In this document: positions 21,501-35,100 of the stretch, piece after piece
Position numbering within the stretch: position 1 is the first letter of the stretch
Layout of the letters: each line of letters opens with the position of its first letter
Source of the DNA: Anticarsia gemmatalis
Lineage: Eukaryota; Arthropoda; Insecta; Lepidoptera; Erebidae
Direction: 5' to 3'
Assembly (NCBI RefSeq): GCF_050436995.1
Contig: NC_134765.1
Coordinates: forward strand, 7,591,501-7,655,500
DNA length: 64,000 nucleotides
The notes under the pieces: generated by a model
What the model saw: only the letters and a program-made list of their open reading frames with translations
Told to the model about the DNA's origin: nothing
The model's database searches: none
Translations under genes and position numbers: made by a program

Positions 21501-24500
21501 AACCGACCTGTCATCGAGAAATTTTGTATGAAAATCTGTACCCCGATTCTCTACCACTATCGACTACCGACAACCGGCTAGCTACCGAAATTTTGACATT
21601 TAGAATGTACTGCCAAAATATTTCCTACGACACCCGTCAGAGGCGCTGATCAGATTTTCATACAAAATTTCTCGATGACAGGTCGGTTGTCGGTAGTCGA
21701 TACTAGTAGAGAATCGAGCTACTGATCAGCGCCTCTGAAGGGTGTCGTAGGAAATATTTTGGCAGTACATTCTAAATGTCAAAATTTCGATACTCGACAG
21801 TACCGGCTGTACAGAATCGTGCTACTGTCTCCCCTCTATGATAGACAGTCTATCCTTATCCAAGCGTAGCACAGTAATAGCTACTAAGAATTTATATCTA
21901 AAGGAACCAAAATTGCACGTTCTCTGGATTCCCGGTTTCACTAATTCTGGTTAAAATATCTTATCAGATGGAATTTCATCAGTTTAGGTCGCCACGCTCT
22001 TTGCGTCGGGAGGTCGTAGGTTCAATTCCCACACGGAAGAATTGTAATTGTTTGTGCGATCCACAAATATAATTGTTTTGGGACTGGTTGCACTTTGTGT
22101 CCGTTGTTTGTATGTTTGCAAAAGTACTCGCGACACAAGAGCTTAGTGCGAGATTTGTCTTTTAAAACAATAATAATAGTTGTTTTCCTCTATTTGCTGT
22201 TATTTTATCTATAGAATAAGTTATCCGATACTAAGGTGTGAAAATGTTCTTAATATGACTGTAATTTTTCAGGTAACATACATTACACCGTTTGAATACA
22301 AGCCGGCGTCACCTAAACTGCGAGTGATCGACGTTAGTGACAATCTCAACGCTATTCCAAGTAAGATACATATGATGTGATCACGTACTTATTGTGTAGT
22401 TTTGTATAATCAGTTATCTGCTATCAATAGTAATAATCAATGTTAAACTATCACTTCTTTGTTAATATCTGTTTAAAATATAGCTAACTTAGGATGTACT
22501 TTAAGAGCTGTTGTAAGACAGCGATTCCTTCATTGAGATATAAGCATTTCAAAGTTAGATTTAAAATTGTTTTTCGGTTCATAAAAACCTCGTTGAATAA
22601 CAGACTGATAATTCATTTTATGATATAATAATGTAATGAATTACAGTTCCTATAGCCTCAGAAGTTTGATTAAATTTGCGTTAGATAATTATGAAATGAT
22701 TCATCATCATGATTAGAAATCATAAGTTTATCCATGAGGTACTTGCCTATGCTTTTGAGAAAATGTGTTAACGTAAGTTGATATTATGTTCTTTCCAGAG
22801 GATCTTATGAACTTGGAAACGTTAATGAATCAAAAGTTCGACATGATGGGTCATGGGATACTGATGTTCATGATGATCGACATGATGGCGAAGACTATTA
22901 AGAATCCCAATGTACAGAAGATTTTAAACAACGAGAACGAACATTTTGACGCAGTTATTACTGAATGGATGTTTAGTGATTTGCCTGCTGGGTAAGTTAC
23001 CTAATAGTATCTAGGATAAATTCTGTTGTTAGCATGTAAACGATTTGCTACTATATACAATAATGATATAGCTTTTTAACATATATGATATGAAGTAAAA
23101 TGCCGTACCCGTTTATTTCATACAAGTTGTGTGACTATTTGAAAATTTGTAACACATCTTTTGATAAGGGTCTTAAAAAAATTTAAGGAATATCCAAGTC
23201 AAATGTGCCTAAGTCAAAAGCTGTATCATATCTTTATATATATAATTCTTCTGTAAGTGTGTATGTCACTGAACTTCTCCTAAACGACTGTACCGATATT
23301 GATGAATTTTTTTGTGTGTGTTCAAGGGGATCTGAGAATGGTTTAGATTCACAATTTTGTCCGCTGGACAATGTTTTTTTAATTAATTTTTAATTTATTA
23401 GACAGGACAACGTCTGTCGGGTCCGCTAGTTATGTATAAAATTAAAATTACCAGTACAATTTATTTCAGTTACGCAACAGTATACAACTGCCCGCACATC
23501 TGGGTGTCCTCCATGGACCCTCACTGGGCAGTTTTGAATCTGATCGATCAGCCGTGCAACCCCGCGTATTCTGGAGACTCCATGTCAACTACCCTGCCTC
23601 CTTACAGTTTCTGGCGTCGCTCAGTTGAATTATTTACTCAACTTAAAGCGCAGATATACAAATTTGCGTAAGTATATAGAAAATTGTTGTATTTATATAC
23701 AGTCAGGCAGGAACTTTGCCTATTTTGCAAATAATGCTTTGATAGAAAAATCAAGGAAGTCTCCTGACATATCCATGAGGAGAATTGAGTAAAATTAAAG
23801 AAGTTTACACAAGAAGTCACTCACCAACCTATGTCGGAGGGTCCCTCCGACATAGGTTGATTATTTTCAAAAGATCATCTCGGTGACTTATAGACTCCCT
23901 CCAAAATAAAGCCGTCAGTACATTTGGCGACTCTATAAGATGTCATGAAGAACCACAACGATGACTAAACACTATGTTTCATTTATTCCTAAGTATACAG
24001 ATGTGACCTCAAAATTATTTCATATGATAAAATAATTCGTTAATTATTTAGGTACTTTGATGGAGCAGAAAGTCGTCAATACGAACAATTATTCGTGCCG
24101 TTGATAGAAAAGCGAGGAAGACAAGCCCCTCCGTTCTATGACGTCAGATACAACGCGTCTCTGATGCTGGCCAATGCACACGTGTCTCTGGGACAAGCCA
24201 TTGCTACGCCACAGAACTTCATAGCTATTGGAGGATATCATATTGATGAAAATGTTAAGCCTTTACCAGAGGTTTGTGTGACACCACTACTTATTTGTCA
24301 CTGAACATTTTGGACGCTCTTTTACCTCGTCAAATCCCTACAAAAATGATATATTTACTAAGATATTGCGATAATCTTTAATATCTGGTCTTACATAAAC
24401 CCCGAGAGTGACTTACAAGCATCATATAAAATTATTTGACTGAAATTTTTATAGACTTAATTTTTTTGGTACGATTTTCTTACAAGTAATACCTACTAAG

Positions 24501-26087
24501 CATATTCATAAAGGCTTGATGAACAACACATAATTAACACAACAACACGTACTTAATTTCAAGTTCAAGCAGTTGAAACTATCTTGTATGTTATCTACAG
24601 GACTTGAAGAATATAATGGACAATGCAAAGCATGGAGTGATTTACTTCAGCATGGGCTCAAATCTGAAGAGCAAGGACTTGCCGGTCGAACTCAAAGCTA
24701 GTCTGCTCAAAATGTTCGGAGAATTGAAACAAACTGTACTATGGAAGTTTGAAGAAGACCTTCCTAATACGCCTAAGAATGTGCATATTTTGAAATGGGC
24801 ACCGCAACCTAGTATTCTAGGTTAGTATTCGCAAGTAAAATTATTGTTCACAATATCATATACCTTTTTTTGCTTTCTCGTTGTCGGGGAATTTGAAGGG
24901 TACGACTTTGTAAAGTCCCCAACCTGCACTTGGCCAGCGTGGTGGACTCAAGACCTAACCCCTCCCCCTCGTTTGGGAGGAGACCCTTGCCCTGCAGTGG
25001 GACAGAAATGGGTTATTAAGAAATGACTTTGTAAACATTTGTTTATGCTATGCTCCAAAACTCCTTTACGGCTAGTGACTATTTACACATATTAAACATA
25101 AAATAAAGCTTTTTAATGGGAATAAGTAGAGACCAATCTGCCATTATAATTATGATTTCGATACTTTCAGTTTATTTCTAGAAATATTTAAAGTACGACA
25201 TGAAATATTCCATTCACTTTTTTATAATATTGTTCTTGACTATTCTGCATCTATTTATAGTTTAATTCATATTCCAGCTCATCCAAAGACCGTCGTCTTC
25301 ATCACCCACGGCGGTCTCCTCTCAACGACAGAAACGATACACTTCGGCAAACCTATCATCGGTATACCGGTCTTCGCTGATCAGTTTATAAACGTGGTCA
25401 GAGCAGTGCATAGAGGCTACGCGGTTGAAGTAGAACTCTCATACACTATGGCTGACAAACTGAAGGCGGCTATTGAAGAAGTGACGAGTAACCCAAGGTA
25501 TGAAACTGGTTTTGTTATTTAGGTTACATAGCCTGAAGCTACTTTAATTCAGAAACTGTTGATATATTAGTTAACATGGTGATTATGAATAGGCCAGCAT
25601 TCAGCAATGATCAACATAATTTTGGTACTTTTATTTAAGTACTCTAGGAAATATGAACTCTAGGAATACTTGAAATATGGTTTAATACTCCGTGAGACAC
25701 CTTTATCCGGTGCTTCAAAATATTACTTTTTAACTAAGCTCCTGATAAATTCAGTTGGGACTGTCAATAAAAAAGTATTTATACCTATTAACTATGTTAT
25801 AAAATATTTTGTTTCACAGATATGCAGAAAAAGCCAAAGAGCTATCATTCGTATACCACGACCGGCCCACAACACCGGGCAAGACGTTGTTGCACTGGGT
25901 GAAGCACGTGATCACCACCCGCGGCGCTCTGCATCTCCGCTCACCGGCTCTACATGTGCCATTCTATCAAAAGCTTTACTTAGATCTACTTGTAGTCATT
26001 GCAATAATTTCCTTTGTATTGTTCAAAGTGTTCTGTCATTTCTGCTGTTCAAAGAAAAAGGTAGTGAGTAAGAAGAAACGCAATTAA
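18532..26087 (+). CDS. UDP-glycosyltransferase UGT-1 (8 exons, 518 aa)
   Basis: Coding exons: 18532-18681, 22273-22360, 22799-22991, 23470-23667, 24052-24271, 24601-24820, 25278-25497 and 25820-26087. All have GT-AG ends and agreeing phases. It transfers sugar, usually glucose in insects, from a UDP-sugar to small lipophilic acceptors in the ER lumen. Signal peptide 1-19; catalytic His33 in FPMPGRSHSILG; acceptor domain to about 283; donor domain from DLKNIMDNAKHGVIYFSMGS. The UGT signature is at 364-392 (FITHGGLLSTTE ... PVFADQ). The C-terminal anchor (LDLLVVIAIISFVLF) is followed by a basic tail ending KKRN, a KKxx ER-retrieval signal. Intron 1 is 3.6 kb and carries SINEs and R1 copies. It resembles lepidopteran UGT33 enzymes (inference). 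First gene of the array and the closest to UGT-6. Confidence 0.92.
19445..19724 (-). mobile_element. tRNA-derived SINE
   Basis: On the - strand the head contains a box A-like TGGCGCAGTGG and an exact box B GGTTCGAATCC (19649-19659). A tRNA-unrelated body and an (ATTT)n tail (near 19455-19475) follow. Typical lepidopteran tRNA-SINE layout. In UGT-1 intron 1. Confidence 0.85.
20094..20262 (+). repeat. 5S-rRNA-like SINE, copy 1 (degraded)
   Basis: GGTTCCATATGGTGGCCGC corresponds to the 5S-like box seen more clearly in the copies at 55403 and 58283. The shared body includes GTCGGTCTTGGTTATTGTCAA and GGCGGCTTGAACAACTTTGA. Opposite orientation to the other two. Confidence 0.55.
21466..21826. repeat. 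R1 palindromic MITE, copy C (compound)
   Basis: At least two R1 units joined. TATCGACTACCGACAACCG occurs twice and its complement once. ATCAGCGCCTCTGA and GTACATTCTAAATGTC appear inverted relative to the first unit. In UGT-1 intron 1. Confidence 0.75.
21988..22166 (+). mobile_element. Second tRNA-derived SINE
   Basis: GTCGCCACGCTCTTTGCGTC and a box B-like GGTTCAATTCC (22019-22029), then a TTGTTTGT-rich body ending in an ATAATAATAG tail. In UGT-1 intron 1, 100 bp before exon 2. Confidence 0.6.
23231..23429 (+). mobile_element. Short non-autonomous Helitron
   Basis: Starts TCTTTATATATATAATTC after an A and ends GGGTCCGCTAG before a T, the Helitron 5'-TC and CTAG-3' rule. A GACAACGTCTGTC hairpin lies just before the end. 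In UGT-1 intron 3. Confidence 0.7.
23825..23859. repeat. Perfect 17-bp-arm palindrome
   Basis: CAACCTATGTCGGAGGG, one T, then its exact complement. In UGT-1 intron 4. Function unknown. Confidence 0.85.
24888..25022 (+). repeat. R2 SINE/LINE-tail repeat, copy 2
   Basis: Contains CTTGGCCAGCGTGGTGGACT, AGACCTAACCCCTCCCCCTC and GCAGTGGGACAGAAATGGG. In UGT-1 intron 6. Confidence 0.7.
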
Positions 26088-26209
26088 GTAAGATATCATT
26101 ATATTATAGAATCATTGGATTCCCAATTTCTGAAGACTTGTTTAGTTTTTTGAGTCCAGTGTGAATAGGGTTGATATTATTATTAAGGCAAAAATAATAA
26201 TGTAAGTAA

Positions 26210-26215
26210 AATAAA
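26210..26215 (+). terminator. Poly(A) signal of UGT-1
   Basis: AATAAA 123 nt after the stop codon. Confidence 0.55.
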
Positions 26216-26394
26216 TGATTACATTTTTTCAATTTGTCGTTTCAATTTAGTAGGTACATTTTTATTATACTCTTTGTTTGACCTTATTATTCCATTTGTT
26301 CCCTCTCAATTTCTATGCTAGAATGGAAATAAAATATTCGAACGAGATCCTTCATTAAGATCATCGTAAATAACTTTCAGTTCTTTATAATATT

Positions 26395-26515
26395 TGGTTA
26401 CCCTACTTCTGAGCAAGGGTCTTCTCCCGAAACAGGAAGGGGGTTAGGCTATGAGTTCACCACGCTGGCTAGGTGAAGGTTGGGGACTACTCACGCCTTA
26501 AGAAAATGTTACATT
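26395..26515 (-). repeat. R2 SINE/LINE-tail repeat, copy 3
   Basis: Reverse orientation: GGTTACCCTACTTCTGAGCA, a GGTTAGGCTATGAG stretch, then GGTTGGGGACT. 300 bp downstream of UGT-1. Confidence 0.55.
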
Positions 26516-26991
26516 ACTTTAAGGCATGCAACATTTTACTGATTTCAAACCTCTTGCGTCGGAGGTGCCGACTTATACCGCCGGCTATCACTTACCTAAT
26601 ATACTATGATATGCTACTAATTGTTTACAGATCATTTTTAAATTAAATTCCTGTACAAATAAATTAATATCATATCTCTAAATCCGTGTGAAATCGTAAT
26701 ATTTGTTGTGAAATAGTCGAGGGGTATGAGATAAAAAAGCTTAACAGATTATAATTTATCATCAGACATCACGCACTGACCAGGTGTAAAAAACGTACGC
26801 ATGGAACATAATAAAGTCATGAGTCATAATCTAATCGTAGTTGTTGATAAAAATGCTAGTGGACTTTGTCCACAATAATTTAGTAGCCTGTTTGATTAGC
26901 AAGTGTCTGTAATACTACTTTTGATGTTTTATTGTAGGAGTACATCGTAGGGAAGCGCATATCATTGGATAATGCTATGTATCTGTAGCTC

Positions 26992-27156
26992 GACTCTCTA
27001 CAACTATCGTCTACCTACAACAAGCTAGCCATCGAGAAATTTTCACGAAAATCTGTTTAGCGTCTCTACCGGGCTCCGTAGAAACTATTTTGGCAGTACT
27101 TTTTAAATTTCACTCTCGATACTCGACAGTACCGGCTGTAGAGAATTGTGCTATTG
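26992..27156. repeat. R1 palindromic MITE, copy D
   Basis: CTGTAGCTCGACTCTCTAC at the left, CGACAGTACCGGCTGTAGAG and ATTGTGCTATTG at the right. Confidence 0.7.
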
Positions 27157-27159
27157 CAT

Positions 27160-28584
27160 TCGAACTAGCTTTGCACGAGGAAGTTAGAACTTTTTAATAT
27201 AGCTATTTTAGGGCCAATTTTGTCACAGAGTAAAAAATGATCTGTTAAAATGATGAATATATCTACATACGCTATTTGAAATTGAAAATTGGCTGCAATC
27301 GTTTCAGCGGTATTATCCAAAGCTGGTTAAGTGGATTTGCACTATCTCCGACGTTATGCATGTGTCGATTATAGTGACAGTAGCGTTAAATAGATGATAC
27401 ATTACTAATTATATCATTGATGTTTTTTTAAATTATCATTGAAGACACGACAGACAAGACAAGTCATCGCTATTTATGTTCTTGAAATTGAAATTCATAC
27501 TGCTCCGATTGTACTTAAACTATTGTCTGAAGATCCATTCTTCTTTCCACCCAGACATTGGTGCCACATTTTAGGGCGCATTTTCATTGGTCGATAGCGG
27601 GAGATTTATAAACGCATGCCGTAACCCGTATGCGGTGAACCGTTTTCATTATGATCAGTCATTTCCGCAGCATCATGATCATCATTAGCATTCACATGTA
27701 GTTACAAGAAATGACTGACGACGTCTTAAGGCACAGGTGCTAGAAAAGGATACGGAGTCCTCGAAAGCTTTGTACCAACGGAGTTATGGACTTGCTCATT
27801 TCATTGGGCGATAGCCCGCATACAGGGAGTCCTCACATTTGGGCTAACGAACGATTTCTTGACCAATGCGCTTTTATTTCGTCTGTGTTTATAGATAAAA
27901 TCTCTTTAGTTTAGTCATATTTTTCTAGATCAGTGTTATCAACACACACGATATTGGTTGCATTTATGACTCATCTCTGATGAAATCTGTATTTTTTCTT
28001 GACTTAATCGTTGATGGAATTCCATAACATCTGTTTAAAATTATAATATCGTAAGATATAATAGAAAAATACTGGCGGTGCTGAAAAACGTGGAGTTCTG
28101 ACTTAAGAGCAGACAGAAGAAATTGAATTGCACTTATGTGAGGAAATAAATAAGTCTAATTTCAATTTATTCTTTGTAAAACAAGGAAGTTACAATTAAA
28201 ACAAAAAAGAGCTCCTTGACCATCATTTTCGAGAAGTTAAAGTGGTAATTAATTATTGGTTAATCATTCACCAAGGTCTAAAGGCAATCTTTGACAATTT
28301 TATTCCAATAAAAAGCATTTCCTGATTCGTTGGATTGCTATTTAATTATTCCATTTGAAATTTTTCCAATCGAGATCAATTTGTGACAAACATTGTAGTG
28401 TTTTCTAGTGCATTCACTCGCAAAAAGCTTTTTAGATCCATTTTGATAATGCACGAACCCATTATGACACTTCTGTTTTCATCTATACTGACAGTAAATA
28501 GGCGTTGGTTTGTCTGTCTGTTACGTTTCCACGTCAAAACTGCTGATCAAATTAACTTGGCAATAATTGGAGACCGGTACGATA
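27160..28584. other. UGT-1/UGT-2 spacer without recognisable content
   Basis: Read on both strands. No coding exon, repeat end or RNA gene could be supported. Confidence 0.4.
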
Positions 28585-28763
28585 TACAGGAGCGCGATTC
28601 TCTACACTTGGAACTATAGAGTATCGAGAGTTTGACATTTAAAATGTACTGGAAAAATAGTTTCAACGACGTCCGTTAGAGGCGCTGATCCGATTTTCAT
28701 TTTTTTCGATAGCTAGCTAGCCGGTTGTTGTTACTCGATACTAGTAGAGAATTGGGGTACAGG
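28585..28763. repeat. R1 palindromic MITE, copy E
   Basis: CAGGAGCGCGATTCTCTACA at the left, AGAGGCGCTGATCCG in the middle, TACTAGTAGAGAATTGGGGT at the right. Confidence 0.7.
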
Positions 28764-30690
28764 ATACATTTTATTAAAAATCGTGCGAGCGGAACCGCGA
28801 TTGTCAGCTGATTATCATTACTTGATAGCATCCAGGTAAATAATAAGTGCAGCAATTCTAGGTCTTAAAGCTAGTAAACTATAAATACTTATCATTTTAT
28901 GAGCGACTGCCGCATTGCATACGAGAGATAAGATAAACGATACAATGAGTACTACAAATTGTTGATATGACTCGAGACAAGGACGGGACTGAGCATTGTA
29001 ATTCATAAGCTGTTGTTTGATCTACAGACATGCATACGTATTTGTTTAGATATTGATGTAACAGATAGGGCCTCCATAGAATAAGGTACCATGGAATTGC
29101 TTTAGGATTTTAGGGTCAATTTGATAATAGTAATAAGTAAATAGGTCGCATAAAAAGATTGGGACGAGTTCAGCCTTCCGGCTCTTGGTGCTAAATATCT
29201 CTATGAAGTATGAATAAATTAGTAGCATTGCAAATAGTGTAATTGACCTTAAACATGCCCATTCCTTTCCATTTTCAAGCAATCCCTATATTAAAAAGTA
29301 ACACCGTTCTACTGGTCAGTCGACTTTAGTAAAGCCTTTAATAATACCATATCACAGCGCTAAATTTGGGATATATAAGAATCTTCAGGTTTTGACGTTG
29401 GATGTTAGTTGGTAAATAGAAAAGTTTTGTCTTCGTATATTGAACAATTTATACGCAGATATTGACAAATCAAGGTACTGAATTGAATATAATCAGTTAT
29501 TTTTAAATTAACCCAGTTACCTGACAATCTTCAAGTTTATCAAATTATCTTGAGATTGATATCAAAGTGCCTAATGTTCTTATAATAACTACTGTTTTGA
29601 AACTAATATATTTAGCATCTAAATAAACGTTGTATATAATGTATTTCAATGTATTTAAAGTGGACGGCCAGAGAGTAATCTCACCAAGTCAAACTTGGGG
29701 TGGTACAGAGATAATAAGGTGCAATTAATGACTCAGCAGTTTTTTTGATGCAATTAAATAATATTGATAATGAGTACATTATTATCACTATAATTATGTC
29801 GTCTTCCTTTGTTGTTAGATTACGTTACAGTCATGTTGTTTTTGTATATTTTTTTGATTTGCTTCTTTTGTTAATTGTACTCCAACTGTAACTACTCCTC
29901 GACCCTTTAAATCATATATATACCTTATAAATAGAGCTTAGCGACCTACAAATACGTGTAAAATACCTTATATTCGATAAATAAAGAAACAGTAAATGCA
30001 TTAAAATATTCAGAAAATATTCCCTTTGATAAACTAACCGATTTTTATTTAGAAGTCCCATAACGTTTATCATTATCAATCATCTATAGGTGGCACCGAT
30101 GGACTCATTTGCTATCTGAAGTACAGAATAATTAAGTGTTGTTCTAGAAACGACTACCCATCTAAAACTTGACCTTGACTCTATCGCTTAACGACCGTTC
30201 AATGTACCCGTCACAATTATGCCATGGGCGATCAACACATGATTAATAATTCATCACAACTATTTTAGATCAAAAACTTCTTCATAACTTTTTTAAATCA
30301 TGTCTAATAGATCAAAAGAATAGAACAAAATTGTACTTAATTTAGGTCTTGCGTTTTTTCAAACCAGTATTTTGATACGATGAAGTATAGAATTGAAACG
30401 GCATAACTTCTTCTTCTTAGCGTGTCGATGGCAAACAAATTATAATATTAAATTAAAAAAGTGTATGACACTTTCTGTCTTGCTATACACTGCCAGCCCA
30501 GTATTCAGCTACGTGTACAGCGTTTTCTGTACAGCTCATAAGGTCCTGGTATGAGCAAGAGTCAGGGCACTCCGGGCATGACAACATGTCACGGCATAAC
30601 TAATTATAGAGAACTCAGTATTGTGAAGAGCATCAGACAGTGTAGTTGTTGTTAAACAAAATATATTATAGATATATTTATTTTTATTTA
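28764..30690. other. UGT-1/UGT-2 spacer, upstream of the UGT-2 leader
   Basis: AT-rich; the small ORFs here have no domain or signal pattern. Nothing further is supported. Confidence 0.4.
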
Positions 30691-30754
30691 TATATAAAAG
30701 AACGTTTGTTATTACCCTTGATCTCCGTGATTGCTGAACGCAGTTCAATGTAAC
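30691..30754 (+). promoter_or_regulatory. Candidate TATA box and 5' leader exon of UGT-2
   Basis: TATATAAAAG at 30691-30700 is followed about 30 nt later by CTTGATCTCCGTGATTGCTG and ...CAGTTCAATGTAAC with a GTGAGT donor at 30755. UGT-2 has an acceptor (GATTTTCAG) directly before its ATG region, which requires such an exon. The leader intron would be about 1.4 kb. Weak, positional evidence only. Confidence 0.3.
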
Positions 30755-32140
30755 GTGAGTACAATATGATTATTTCGTATTTGGTAACCAATTTTGAAGT
30801 CATTGCCACAAAATGTTCCTGTTTACTTGTACAATACTAACAACTACCAATTAGATGCGGTTTCATAGATTGTTTACAGTGAATAAAGTTGTTTATTTAC
30901 ACTCAATACATAAGACTTGTTAGGAGCAAAAAAATTGATGGAAATTCTTTAGTATTCTTTTTTTTTTTGTAGATTTATTGAACGTCCATAGTCCAACCTT
31001 TTAGAAGAGTTTCATGACATGTACGATATATCAAAATTATAATTAATGTTGAAATAATATTTATCAAATTAAACAGCTGTATCAAACAGGCCACCGTCAC
31101 GTGCATTTGCATGTGCCATTTATGTGTGGCCACTGATGTTCAAAATTAACCCTCTTTTTCATAAACACACTATAAACCCAATTTAGTTAAAAGCCTATTA
31201 AAATATGTTTTCTCTTTTTCATTTTGCTAAGGAGTGAAAGAAACAAAGCTCTTTATAAACCTTTCATAACTAGATATATTTTTATGAATAAGAGGGTAAG
31301 TATATTGTATGTTCTTCTAGCCGCAAACTTCGCATACAAGACTCTCTACTAAGTTGTTGGACTAAAGCTCTATACTATTTTATTGTTTTACTATACATGT
31401 TATGATTAGTGTTGCTAGGTAAGGAATATGATTATATCAGTGTATTTAATAAATCTTGTCATTGAATATGATAAATCGTTATCAACATCTATTTATACAG
31501 TTATTTATTTCGAAACATATATCAATAATATTGACAGATAAAGTATCGGCTTGATTTGTTGGGTAAATATGCACTTTGATCGTATGAATGAGGCAGTTAA
31601 GGACGACTAGGACAAGCCAAATTATGAGTAAAGTAATAGAAGCATTCCGAACAATATTTTGATTTGTTTAGAACTTTAGATGCAATATCCTATAATAAAA
31701 TAGTAATGGTCGCAGATAGTAGGTGATGTCACTGTATTTGTAGTGCAGATAGTTCAATTTATTGTAATTAATATTGTTACACAATACCGGCGTAATAAAT
31801 GGGTGGATAAGCGTGTTGAATAAAAAAATAGATATAATAATAATTAGCCCCGATTTAAAATTGAACCAAGTAGTTCAATACTTACTACAGTCTTATACAG
31901 TCTGTCGCAAGTAAACAAATAAAGTTATTCCAAATTTTTAAAAAATTTGCTCAACACTGGTGGTATTTAGTCTGATTTCTATGTTAAGTTACATGTTCGT
32001 CGTACAATCCATCTACGATGTAATTCATATAATTATTAATACCATCAGATTCTCTGACGAGAAAATAATGATTAAAACTAACAAAAACAACGCATCTTTA
32101 TTCTGCTATAGTTTCAATCTTTTCTTTGGATTTTCAGATA

Positions 32141-35100
32141 ATGACTTCGCTAATTCTGTTAGCGTTTTGCCTGACACTATCGTCATATACCTGCGATGGT
32201 TATAAAGCGTTAGTGGTGTATCCTATGCCATCCAGAAGTCATGGGATACTTGGTGATGCTGTTGTCAGACATTTGCTAAAAGATGGAAACGAGGTAAGTA
32301 ATATTTTTATATATAAATACGATTTGAAGAAAGCTAATTACTTTGTACTAACTTATAATCGAGCTGCGAAAGGTCTAAATACATTTTTTAAGTCAAAGAA
32401 CATATGTTTTTCAGATAATAAAATGTGCTGACTTTTCAGAGTTATATTGATAGAGACGTATAATATTTTACGTCTCTAACATATCTATATAAGTCCAAAA
32501 ATGTACAGGTTATAGAGAAGAGGACCCAATGTATCGCCTTGGAGGACACCATAATTAATGTTATGTGTTATGTTTTTCAGGTGGTGTATATAAATTCTTT
32601 TCCATACAAAAACCCTCCACCAAATCTTCGACAAATTGATGTCAGCGCCAACGCAGTTGCTATGCCTCGTAAGTTAAACATAATAAAAATGGCCATATCG
32701 GCTTTACAGTAGCGCGATACTCTACCACCATTCGGTATTGACCACCGGCTAGCTTTCGAAAAACTGTATGTAAATCTGAATCATTAGTACCTCTATCGTA
32801 CGCTGCAGGAACTAACTTTTTACAGTACATTTTGTAAAGCCAGACTCTCGATACTCGATAGACTGTCGAGAATCGCGCCACAGAATCCAGATTTTAATAA
32901 CATAAACAATGATTTCTAACATTTTCTAGATGTTATTAATAACTTTTTAATTTCAGTGCATGCTATTAACATTAAGAAGCTAATAGAAAACCGAAGAGTG
33001 AATGAACACGGTCATATAAAGCAGCTCATGATATCACTCGTGGTTAAAACTCTTGATGTTGAAGCTGTGCAGAAACTACTGAGCGATCCTAATGAACACT
33101 TTGACGTTGTGATTGTTGAATGGATGTTCAGTGATATACTGGCTGGGTAGGTTTTGCTTCAAGATATGATTTTACAAACACTAGACATAAGATAATCACT
33201 GATCTTTTAGTAGGCCTCCTGGAATGAGAGAGTGCTTAGAGCCATCGTTGGGAAGAAATGTTAAACTTATTAATCAGATGTGTAAATAATAACGAATAGT
33301 GATGAATTACAAAACCTCACAATTATTAAAATCTACTTTAGAAGTGGTGCAGGGCCTAGAATTCGCACTTTGCCAGCACGGTAGATTCAATGTATAGCTC
33401 TGTCTCTATTTCGAGAAGAGACCTTTGCCAGCAAGGTCACCGAAATAGGTTAAATTTTACTTCAATTATTGTTTGTTCTTCCAGGTTGTCGGCAGTATTC
33501 GATTGTCCTTTAATATGGATGTCGCCAGTCGAAGTTAATACAGAGATATTGAAATTGATCGATGAAGCACCAAACCCTGCGTACAGCGCTACTGTCTTAT
33601 CTGGAAATATAGCGCCTTTTACATTCAAACAAAGGTTGGAAGAATTGTGGTCCAGATTAAAATTGGACTATTTGAATTATATGTAAGTACAAATTTACGC
33701 ATTTGCGTAGACTTGAATGAAGGGCAAGAAAGCTTGTGTTTGTCAATAGCACTTGTTTAAGCATTTTACTCAGAAATGTATTAAGTATATCGAATATCAA
33801 AAGCAATAAATTTGCAAATAGACATTTTAAATGCATTCGTAATTTATTCTAGGTATCTTTCGACAGACATAAATTTATTGCTAGATACCTACCAAGGAAG
33901 TATGAATAGATAATAATAATACAGGTATAATCAAATATTAATTGTTGGTTTTTTATTTACGTCTAGAATTATTACGTTTCAGGTTCTACGATAGTATTCA
34001 AGCTGAAGAATACAATAAACTTATAGCTCCATACATTACCAAGAGAGGTCGTAAACCGCCGACATTTAAAGATGTCAAATACAATGCTTCTTTGGTAATA
34101 GGCAACTCACACGTGTCGCTAGGGGAGGCGTCGACGTTGCCGCAAAATTATATACACATAGGAGGATATCATATTGATGAGAATCTAAAACCTTTGCCTG
34201 AGGTAAATACTTAGTTTACTATACTAATAGAAATAAGTAAATCTGTTAGTATAACTAAACACATATTACTTAGTCAAGTGTCTTTGGCACTTACGTTTGT
34301 ATTCAAATATTGTGCGTGCAAATATAGGGGTAACATCATTTAGATTTAAATAACCGACAATGGTAAGAGCAATATAATTATACGAATTTATATGCAAATA
34401 AGAAAAGAAAATTGAAAATTCCTATAATTATTTATTCCTACAATAGATCTAAAAACATAAAATATTTATATTAAACAAATTGAAATAGCCCGAAACAAGT
34501 TCACAACGCTAGCAAGCCAATTGCAGCTGTTATTTTTTGAACGACTGTATTAAGACAGATATATTTTTAGGATTTAAAGAAAATAATGGATTCAGCAAAG
34601 CACGGCGTGATATACTTCAGCATGGGCTCAAATCTGAAGAGCAAGGACTGGCCGGATGAAGTGAAACAGAACCTCTTAAAGTTGTTCGGAGAACTCAAAC
34701 AGACCGTGTTGTGGAAATTCGAAGAGGACCTGCCTAATGTGCCTAAGAATGTACACATATTGAAATGGGCACCACAACCTAGCATATTATGTGAGTTGTG
34801 AGACCTACATTCTTCAACTTCCCAATAGAGGGGTTATTATATATATTATATTTTCGATCATTATTTTTATTTAATAAAATATTCTCTCGTGTCTTTGCCA
34901 AAAATAAACCATATTCGTATCTCTGCGGTCTAAGCTGAATTATACAACTTATTTACTTAAGTTCTCGGGTTTGATTCCGGGGTCGAACTGTAAATGAGTG
35001 TTATAAGGTGTATTTTATTTATTTTGGAACGTCCTTATTTTTTAAAATTGATTCTTTAATTTTGTCTTTTCTTTTTTATATATTTTCCATTTATTCATTT

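Noticed and set aside
25670..26071. 133-aa + strand frame overlapping UGT-1 exon 8
   Set aside because: Out of frame with the conserved UGT C-terminus (YAEKAKELSFVYHDRP...), which uses the neighbouring frame after the 25819 acceptor.
28383..28619. 78-aa frame between UGT-1 and UGT-2
   Set aside because: Ends inside an R1 MITE copy and has no recognisable protein features.
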